A stretch of 34,380 nucleotides of DNA from Acidobacteriota bacterium. GTDB taxonomy: Bacteria > Acidobacteriota > Vicinamibacteria > Fen-336. Under the pieces are notes generated by a model. That model saw nothing but the letters and a program-made list of their open reading frames with translations, did no database searches and was not told the DNA's origin. Where the stretch lies: contig QHVJ01000069.1 of the NCBI GenBank assembly GCA_003222275.1, forward strand, positions 1 to 34,380, given 5' to 3'. The position numbers and the translations under genes are program-made. Positions 29,145 through 34,380 of this stretch are shown piece after piece (position 1 is the first letter of the stretch; every line of letters starts with the position of its first letter).

Positions 29145-31880
29145 ATGTCCACGCACCTCCCCGAGAAGACTTCGCCTGAGGAACGGACTCATCCAACGGC
29201 GGGTCGCGTGGGGCTTTCCTTCCGCCGGTATTTCACCAAGCCGGGCCGGAGCCCGTTCGACGAGCTCGTCTGGGAGACACGCTCGGCGGTGATCAACGAC
29301 GAGCGCGGCCAGCCGGTCTTCGAGCAGCACGGCATCGAGGTCCCGGCGACCTGGAGCCAGACCGCCACGAACATCGTGGCCTCGAAGTATTTCCGCGGGC
29401 TGCTGGGCTCGCCGGAGCGGGAGTCGAGCGTCCGGGTCTTGATCGCGCGAGTGGTGGACACGATCACAGCGTGGGCGGAGAAGCAGGGCTACTTCGCGAC
29501 GGCCGACGACCTCAAGAGCTTCTCGGACGAGCTGACGCACCTGCTCGTGAACCAGAAGGCGGCCTTCAACAGCCCGGTCTGGTTCAACGTGGGCATCGAG
29601 AAGCACCCCCAGGCCTCTGCCTGCTTCATCAACGCCGTGAACGACACCATGGAGTCGATCCTGGGCCTGGCCAAGACCGAAGGAATGCTCTTCAAGTTCG
29701 GCTCCGGCACCGGCTCGAACCTCTCCTCGATCCGCTCCTCGCGAGAGCCGCTGGCCGGCGGCGGCACCGCCTCGGGACCGGTCTCCTTCATGCGGGGCTA
29801 CGACGCGTTCGCGGGCGTGATCAAGAGCGGGGGCAAGACCCGGCGCGCGGCCAAGATGGTGATCCTCAACGCGGACCATCCCGACATCGAGGAGTTCATC
29901 ACCTGCAAGGCCGATGAGGAGAAGAAGGCCTGGGCCCTCATCGAGGCCGGCTACGAGGGCGCCTTCAACGTCAAGGGCGGCGCGTACGACTCGGTGTTCT
30001 TCCAGAACGCCAATCACTCGGTGCGGGTGACGGACGAGTTCATGCGGGCGCTGGAGGACGACAAGGAGTGGCGGACGCGGTACGTGCTCACGGGCGAGAC
30101 CTGCCAGACCTACCGGGCCCGCGACCTGATGAAGCGGATGGCCGAGGCGGCGTGGCAGTGCGGCGATCCCGGCCTGCAGTACGACACGACGATCAACGAC
30201 TGGCACACGGTACCGAATACGGGTCGGATTAACGCGAGCAACCCGTGCTCGGAATACATGCACCTCGACGACACCGCGTGCAACCTCTCTTCGCTCAACC
30301 TCATGAAGTTCCGGAAGGAGGACGGGGAGTTCGACGCGGAGGCGTTCGCGGCCGCGAGCCGGACGCTCATCACGGCTCAGGAGATCCTCGTCGACAACGC
30401 GAGCTACCCGACGCCGTCCATCGACCGCAACAGCCACGACTACCGGCCGCTCGGCCTCGGCTACGCCAACCTCGGCGTGCTGCTGATGGACCGGGGCCTG
30501 CCCTACGACTCCGACGCCGGCCGGGCCTACGCGGCGGTCATCACCGCCCTCATGCACGGCGAGGCGTACGCGCAGAGCGCCCGGGTCGCGAGCGCCATGG
30601 GCCCCTTCGCCGGGTATGCGAAGAACGCCGAGCCCATGCTGCGCGTGATCGACAAGCACCGACAGCACGCGCACATGATCGACTCGACCCTCGTACCGAA
30701 GGAGCTGCTCCGCGCGGCGCTGACGGTCTGGGACGAGGCCTACACCCTCGGGGCGCAGCACGGCTACCGCAACAGCCAGGTCACCGTGCTCGCGCCCACC
30801 GGCACGATCGGCTTCATGATGGACTGCGACACGACCGGCATCGAGCCCGACATCGCCCTCGTCAAGTACAAGAAGCTGGTAGGGGGCGGGGTCATGAAGA
30901 TCGTCAACCAGTCGGTCCCGGGGGTCCTGCGCAAGCTCGGCTATGCGCCGGCGCAGATGGAGGAGATCCTCCGCTACATCGACGAGAAAGAGATGATCGA
31001 AGGAGCGCCGCACCTCAAGGACGAGCACCTCGCCATCTTCGACTGCGCGTTCCCGCCCGCCCGCGGCAAGCGGTCCATCCACTACATGGGCCACATCAAG
31101 ATGATGTCGGCGGTGCAGCCCTTCCTCTCCGGAGCCATCTCCAAGACCGTCAACATGCCGGCCGACTCGACGCCGGAGGACATCACGAGCGCGTACGTCG
31201 AGTCGTGGCGGCGGGGCCTGAAGGCGGTGGCGGTGTACCGCGACGGCTGCAAGCGGAGCCAGCCCCTCAGCACGTCGAAGACCGAAGCGAAGGAGACGGC
31301 CGCGGCGCCCGCCGCCGACGCGCGTCCGGCGCGGCGCAAGCTGCCCGACGAGCGCCGGGCCATCACCCACAAGTTCTCGATCGCCGGCCACGAAGGCTAC
31401 ATCACGGTGGGGATGTACGACGACGGCAAGCCGGGGGAGATCTTCCTCGTCATGGCGAAGGAGGGCTCCACCATCTCCGGCCTCATGGACGCCTTCGCGA
31501 CGTCGATCTCCATGTCGCTCCAGTACGGGGTGCCGCTGGAGACGCTGGTGGAGAAGTTCTCGCACGTGCGCTTCGAGCCCTCCGGCTTCACGAAGAACCC
31601 GGAGATCCCCTACGCCAAGAGCATCACCGACTACATCTTCCGATGGCTGGCTTCGAAGTTCCTGTCCGCCGAGCACCAGGAGGCGGTGGGCGTGCAGTCG
31701 GTGGCGGCCTCCGGGAAGGCCGACCCGGCGCCGACGGCGCCGACGAAGGTCGCGGCCGCGGGCCCGACGTTCCGCAGCCAGGCCGACGCCCCGTCATGCC
31801 ATTACTGCGGCGCGATCATGACGCGCAACGGGAGCTGCTACCGTTGCAGCAACTGCGGGAGCACCAGCGGGTGCAGCTAG
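29145..31880 (+). CDS. nrdJ: Adenosylcobalamin-dependent (class II) ribonucleotide reductase
   Basis: 911 aa from the ATG at 29145, which has TTGGAGG 9 nt upstream. It reduces ribonucleotides to deoxyribonucleotides with B12 as radical source and works without oxygen. The active-site cysteines are visible: Cys160 in PQASACFIN, Cys368 and Glu370 in ASNPCSEYMHL, with DDTACNLSSLNL following. Other class II markers are LLVNQKAAFNSPVWFNVG, FGSGTGSNLSSIRS, VTVLAPTGTIGFMMDCDTTGIEPD and the SAVQPFLSGAISKTVNMP loop. The C-terminus is a zinc ribbon (CHYCGAIMTRNGSCYRCSNC) used to reduce the active site. Its length is normal. No NrdR gene or cobalamin riboswitch was seen nearby. A small HEPN-like gene overlaps its 3' end. 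Confidence 0.96.
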   Translation: MSTHLPEKTSPEERTHPTAGRVGLSFRRYFTKPGRSPFDELVWETRSAVINDERGQPVFEQHGIEVPATWSQTATNIVASKYFRGLLGSPERESSVRVLIARVVDTITAWAEKQGYFATADDLKSFSDELTHLLVNQKAAFNSPVWFNVGIEKHPQASACFINAVNDTMESILGLAKTEGMLFKFGSGTGSNLSSIRSSREPLAGGGTASGPVSFMRGYDAFAGVIKSGGKTRRAAKMVILNADHPDIEEFITCKADEEKKAWALIEAGYEGAFNVKGGAYDSVFFQNANHSVRVTDEFMRALEDDKEWRTRYVLTGETCQTYRARDLMKRMAEAAWQCGDPGLQYDTTINDWHTVPNTGRINASNPCSEYMHLDDTACNLSSLNLMKFRKEDGEFDAEAFAAASRTLITAQEILVDNASYPTPSIDRNSHDYRPLGLGYANLGVLLMDRGLPYDSDAGRAYAAVITALMHGEAYAQSARVASAMGPFAGYAKNAEPMLRVIDKHRQHAHMIDSTLVPKELLRAALTVWDEAYTLGAQHGYRNSQVTVLAPTGTIGFMMDCDTTGIEPDIALVKYKKLVGGGVMKIVNQSVPGVLRKLGYAPAQMEEILRYIDEKEMIEGAPHLKDEHLAIFDCAFPPARGKRSIHYMGHIKMMSAVQPFLSGAISKTVNMPADSTPEDITSAYVESWRRGLKAVAVYRDGCKRSQPLSTSKTEAKETAAAPAADARPARRKLPDERRAITHKFSIAGHEGYITVGMYDDGKPGEIFLVMAKEGSTISGLMDAFATSISMSLQYGVPLETLVEKFSHVRFEPSGFTKNPEIPYAKSITDYIFRWLASKFLSAEHQEAVGVQSVAASGKADPAPTAPTKVAAAGPTFRSQADAPSCHYCGAIMTRNGSCYRCSNCGSTSGCS

Positions 31881-32266
31881 AGGACAGGCCCTGGGGGACG
31901 CCGACGCCGAGCACGGCGCCGCCGATGATGGACTCCGCGCCGCCGCGGGACGTCTTCTGGGATCACTGCCGCAACAACCTCGGGATCGCCCGGCTGCTCG
32001 TGCACGAGGGACGGCCGGAGGCGCTCGTCGCCACCGCGTGCCTGATGGCGGTGGAGAGCGCCTGCCGGGCCGCCCTGGAGCAGTCGGGCCTGCCTTACGT
32101 CGGCGACCTCGAGGCGTCGCTGCGGCAGCTCGCGGCCCCGCGGGACATCTGGGAGCTGCAGCAGGCCGGAGCGCCGGCCCGTCGCCTCGCCGGGGCCGAA
32201 CGAGCGGTGGCGTGGATGGCGTCCTATCTCAAGCGCGTAGCCCCAGGCCGCACCTGGGGGTACTGA
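31871..32266 (+). CDS. Small helical HEPN-like protein coupled to NrdJ
   Basis: 131 aa from the GTG at 31871, which overlaps the NrdJ end by 10 nt and has GGGAG 9 nt upstream; an ATG start at 31925 gives 113 aa and lacks a ribosome site. The body is alpha-helical: FWDHCRNNLGIARLLVHEGRPEALVATACLMAVESACRAAL (read from about residue 28), then LPYVGDLEASLRQLA. The pattern of a helix with A-x-x-A-x-E-A-A-x-R followed by a glycine turn resembles HEPN and related nucleotidyltransferase-partner families, but no RxxxxH RNase motif is apparent. Function is unknown; coupling suggests an accessory of ribonucleotide reduction or a hitchhiking gene. Confidence 0.55.
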   Translation: MQLEDRPWGTPTPSTAPPMMDSAPPRDVFWDHCRNNLGIARLLVHEGRPEALVATACLMAVESACRAALEQSGLPYVGDLEASLRQLAAPRDIWELQQAGAPARRLAGAERAVAWMASYLKRVAPGRTWGY

Positions 32267-32277
32267 AGGGCCAGCCC

Positions 32278-32796
32278 GTGGGTTCCCTGCACCGTTTTTC
32301 CGTCGTCCTGCTGCTCGTGCTTTTCGCCCCGGCGTGCGATTTCGCCAAGACCACCACCCAGCCCAGCCCGTCGCCACCCCCGCCGACCTCGGCGCGCATC
32401 GAGCTGACGATCGCGCCCTCGCCCGTCCCGGTGAAGGTGGACTGCCCGGCGCCGACCAATCCCGCCTTCTGCCTCGCCTCCCTCAACCCGACGGTCACGG
32501 TGAAGGAAACGGCCGGCATCGGCGGGCGGATCAACTCGGTCGAGGTCACGATCCGCAACGTCACGCTGTCGCGCGACGAGACCAAGATCACGCTCGGGGC
32601 GGACTGGGTCGCTCGCCAGGCGGGAACGAACCGTCTCGAGGCCAAGGCCGGCATCGGCTTCCAGCCCGTCGTCTCCGGCTACCCGATCCCCGCCGCCGGG
32701 CCCCGGCCCCAGCTCCGCATCATCCTCGGGGTGCAGTTCATCGACGACAAGAACAACACGCTTTTCCAATCCGTCGAGGCCGATCTGGCCTTCTGA
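32278..32796 (+). CDS. Small putative lipoprotein
   Basis: 172 aa from the GTG at 32278, 11 nt after the previous stop, with GAAGGG 7 nt upstream. A signal peptide (FSVVLLLVLFAPAC) ends at Cys20, a plausible but non-canonical lipobox. A Ser/Pro/Thr-rich linker (about 25-41) leads to a beta-rich body: RIELTIAPSPVPVKVDC, LNPTVTVKETAGIGGRINSVEVTIRNVTLS and LRIILGVQFIDDKNNTLFQSVEADLAF. The alternating pattern suggests an immunoglobulin-like or similar beta-sandwich exposed at the outer membrane or in the periplasm. Two cysteines (VDC and FCL) could form a disulfide. No family is recognised. Confidence 0.7.
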   Translation: MGSLHRFSVVLLLVLFAPACDFAKTTTQPSPSPPPPTSARIELTIAPSPVPVKVDCPAPTNPAFCLASLNPTVTVKETAGIGGRINSVEVTIRNVTLSRDETKITLGADWVARQAGTNRLEAKAGIGFQPVVSGYPIPAAGPRPQLRIILGVQFIDDKNNTLFQSVEADLAF

Positions 32797-32823
32797 GCTT
32801 CCCCCTGCGGCGCCACATTTTCC

Positions 32824-32852
32824 TTGACAACCCCAAGATGTAGCGCTACGTT
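32824..32852 (+). promoter_or_regulatory. Promoter of the 51-aa/transglutaminase-like microcluster
   Basis: Perfect -35 TTGACA (32824-32829), 17-bp spacer, -10 TACGTT (32847-32852). The spacer begins with ACCCCAAGATGT (32830-32841), identical to the motif at the NrdJ promoter. Transcription would start near 32859, giving a leader of about 22 nt to the ATG at 32881. Confidence 0.6.
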
Positions 32853-32880
32853 ACGCGTCAGCCACGACAGGCGGGGGTTT

Positions 32881-33036
32881 ATGGTCGAGGAGCTGAAGAG
32901 CCAGACCCGGGAAGTCCTGGAGTCGCTCACCGACGAGCAGGTTCAGATGGTGCTTGCCTATGCCCGCCAGGTGCGGGACATGGAGCCGGCCGTGCTGAAC
33001 AACATCCTCGAGCGCTTGCTGGAGGACCGGGCCTGA
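32881..33036 (+). CDS. 51-aa helical protein of unknown function
   Basis: 51 aa from the ATG at 32881, preceded by GGCGGGGG. The sequence is charged and helical (VEELKSQTREVLESL, then DEQVQMVLAYARQVRD, then LNNILERLLEDRA), with hydrophobic residues in heptad-like spacing. It superficially resembles small antitoxin-like or DUF2281-type helices (LTDEQVQMVLAYA), but no DNA-binding or toxin-contact motif is evident. The next gene overlaps its stop at CTGA, so the two are expressed together from their own promoter, which carries the same motif as the NrdJ promoter. Confidence 0.65.
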   Translation: MVEELKSQTREVLESLTDEQVQMVLAYARQVRDMEPAVLNNILERLLEDRA

Positions 33037-33551
33037 ACCAGGGCCCGCTCGGGGTCCTGCGCCGCCCGGGGGGGCGCCGCGCTGTCCTCCATCGGCTGTG
33101 CCTCTCGCTCGCCCGCCAACCCAACCTCGTCGCGTTTGCCCGCCGGATCGTGCAACGCGTCTCGCCGCGGGATCGCATCGGACGCATCGCCAGCGTCTTC
33201 ACCTTCGTGGGCCTGCTCGTGGACGTGCCGGGGGCCGGCCGGGCGCGCGACGGCGCGGACGTGCTCCTGGCCCTGGCCGGCATCGAGGACGGCCCGGCGG
33301 TGATCCTGGCCGCTCTGCTTCAGGCGCTCGGCGAGCGTGCGCAGCTCGAGTACACGCGAGAGATGGTCTTCGTGCGGGTCCAGCTCGAAGCGTCGGACCT
33401 CCGGCGCCTGCCGCCCCACGCCGTCCTGCTGCTGAAGCGCGGGAGGCGGGGCGGCTTCCTCCTGCCCCTCGATCCGCGAAGGGCCCGCATCCCCCTGGGC
33501 TTCCTGCCCAGGTCGGTGCGCGAGTCCCTCGACCGTCGGCTGACGGCATGA
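33033..33551 (+). CDS. Degenerate transglutaminase-like protein, probable CTG start
   Basis: 172 aa from the CTG at 33033; the first canonical start in frame is the GTG at 33150 (133 aa). The CTG is favoured because GGAGG lies 7 nt upstream, it overlaps the preceding stop as CTGA, and the residues before 33150 (LVAFARRIVQRVSPRDRIGR) look like the start of the transglutaminase core. The pattern FTFVGLLVDVPG, then RDGADVLLALAGIEDGPAVILAALLQALGERAQL matches the region of the superfamily that normally has the catalytic Cys in G-D-C-D-D; here G-I-E-D stands instead, so the cysteine is missing. It may be a catalytically dead binding protein. The C-terminal half (VLLLKRGRRGGFLLPLDP) is strand-rich and basic. 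The homology is judged from pattern only. Confidence 0.6.
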   Translation: MNQGPLGVLRRPGGRRAVLHRLCLSLARQPNLVAFARRIVQRVSPRDRIGRIASVFTFVGLLVDVPGAGRARDGADVLLALAGIEDGPAVILAALLQALGERAQLEYTREMVFVRVQLEASDLRRLPPHAVLLLKRGRRGGFLLPLDPRRARIPLGFLPRSVRESLDRRLTA

Positions 33552-33566
33552 GGGCCGTTGCTTTTC

Positions 33567-33650
33567 AACGCACAGAGCGCAGAGGCCCGCAGAGGAGATA
33601 GGCGTTTCCTATCCCGTTTCACGCTCTGCGCCCTCGGCGCACTCTGCGTT
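33567..33650. repeat. CGCAGAG/CTCTGCG inverted-repeat element, copy 2
   Basis: AACGCACAGAGCGCAGAGG at the left (33567-33585) and a complementary block ending ACTCTGCGTT at the right (33641-33650) form an imperfect long hairpin. The tip is a perfect GATAGG (33597-33602)/CCTATC (33608-33613) stem. Sequence units match the element at 4846-4966. It lies between the transglutaminase-like gene and the next membrane-protein gene, the usual place for such elements. Confidence 0.75.
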
Positions 33651-33663
33651 AAAGTCCGTTACG

Positions 33664-34380
33664 GTGCCTTCGCCCCGTGCGGCCGTCCGCGCCCTGATCC
33701 CTTTCGCGCTCCACGCCCTGGCCCGCGACGTGGACGCGGCGGCAGGGCTCCTGCTCCGTTCGAGCCTCGACCTTCCGGACTTCGTGCGGCAGGCCCTGCG
33801 CCTCGTCGATCCGGCGGCCTCTCTCCGTCATGTGGCGCTCTGGACGGTGGGAGGCGCCGTCCTCTGGGCCGCCCTCGCGTTTCTGCGCGCGTCGCGCGAA
33901 GGCGGCTCGTTCGCAACGGCTCTCGATCCGGTCTCTCGGGGATTCGCGCCGCTCTACCTCAGGCCCGCCCTCACCCTTCTCGCGCTCGTGTCGCTCGCGC
34001 TGCAGCCTTCGTATCCCTACGCGTTCACGCTCCCCGTGGCCCTCGGCCAGGACCTCGGTGTCGCGCAGGACGCGGCGACGCTGGCGGTGCTGGTGGCCGC
34101 CCACGCTCCCCGGCTCCGCCTGCCGGCGCCAGGAGCGGGGGCGCTGGGCCTGATCGCCTTCATCGTCTACGCCCTGCTGACGCCGTCATCGGCGCGGCAC
34201 TGGGACGGCCATCCCGGCAACGAGCCGAAGACGCTGCGCATGGCGGTGGCGATCGGACACGGCCTGACCCTCGACGTGGAGGGCGTGAGCGCGGCCATGG
34301 AGGCGCTGCCCGTCCGCGGCCTCGGCGGCTCTGTGCGCGCCGCGGCCGCTGCGGTCGCGGTGGAGTCGGCCCGCATGCTC
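33664..34380 (+). CDS. Large membrane protein of unknown function (3' partial)
   Basis: 239 residues from the GTG at 33664 to the window edge with no stop. Hydrophobic segments lie at about residues 57-77 (VALWTVGGAVLWAALAF), 97-115 (LRPALTLLALVSLAL), 137-150 and 157-173 (GALGLIAFIVYALLTP). After the last comes a loop SARHWDGHPGNEPKTLRMAVAIGHG, with a G-x-E-P-K-x-L-R motif that recalls the acidic loop of GT-C-type glycosyltransferases. The GTG has no good ribosome site, and only the start is visible, so the family assignment is weak. Confidence 0.6.
   Translation, partial: MPSPRAAVRALIPFALHALARDVDAAAGLLLRSSLDLPDFVRQALRLVDPAASLRHVALWTVGGAVLWAALAFLRASREGGSFATALDPVSRGFAPLYLRPALTLLALVSLALQPSYPYAFTLPVALGQDLGVAQDAATLAVLVAAHAPRLRLPAPGAGALGLIAFIVYALLTPSSARHWDGHPGNEPKTLRMAVAIGHGLTLDVEGVSAAMEALPVRGLGGSVRAAAAAVAVESARML

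Noticed and set aside
28968..31676. Minus-strand open frame of 902 codons over nrdJ
   Set aside because: It is the antisense shadow of a complete NrdJ with all catalytic motifs; the product is low-complexity and basic. High GC at third positions produces such frames.

Overview
The window is GC-rich bacterial chromosome, packed with genes on both strands and often translationally coupled (GTGA, ATGA, TAATG junctions). The mixture is a B12-dependent ribonucleotide reductase, an archaeal-type ATP-dependent DNA ligase, an archaeal-type HMG-CoA synthase/thiolase/DUF35 set, a Ser/Thr kinase with TolB-like and TPR parts, and many secreted or redox proteins. This fits an uncultivated soil or groundwater lineage such as Candidatus Rokubacteria/Methylomirabilota, with Acidobacteriota-like groups as the alternative. 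That placement is inference from gene content only. No rRNA, tRNA, CRISPR array, transposase, integrase or phage gene was seen.

Layout. 1-1.7 kb: the 3' end of an OmpA-type peptidoglycan-binding protein, a small secreted protein and a Spy/CpxP-like periplasmic protein. 1.7-1.83 kb: a cluster of hairpins with a perfect 44-bp tandem repeat. 1.85-3.8 kb: an OmpR-type regulator and its histidine kinase, which with the Spy/CpxP gene form an envelope-stress-like cassette. 3.8-9.9 kb (minus strand): a TetR-controlled acyl-CoA operon reading TetR, HMG-CoA-synthase-like, thiolase, DUF35 zinc-ribbon/OB protein and two CoA-transferase-family subunits, followed by a zinc MDR dehydrogenase. It has a clear promoter with a TetR-type palindrome on its -10 box. 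10-12.6 kb: a large membrane glycosyltransferase-like protein with PA14 and F5/8C-like lectin modules. 12.6-15.3 kb (minus): proline dehydrogenase and a DUF885 metallopeptidase-like protein. 15.4-18.9 kb: GMC oxidoreductase, Tat-exported gluconate-dehydrogenase-like small subunit and nucleoside hydrolase. 18.8-21.2 kb (minus): DNA ligase and a Bax-inhibitor-1 family membrane protein preceded by a coupled 21-codon ORF. 21.6-25.2 kb (minus): a propeller/di-heme cytochrome fusion and a YncE-like propeller. 25.3-28.4 kb: a winged-helix/FHA regulator coupled to a receptor-type Ser/Thr kinase. 28.4-34.4 kb: GNAT acetyltransferase, NrdJ, a small HEPN-like protein, a lipoprotein, a two-gene microcluster (51-aa protein plus a degenerate transglutaminase-like protein with a probable CTG start), and the beginning of another large membrane protein.

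The strongest candidates for undescribed biology are the acyl-CoA operon, whose CoA-transferase beta subunit lacks the catalytic glutamate and whose thiolase lacks the usual C-terminal cysteine; the coupled 21-codon ORF before the BI-1 gene; the CTG-started transglutaminase-like protein; the FHA regulator/kinase pair; and two families of dispersed palindromic repeats.
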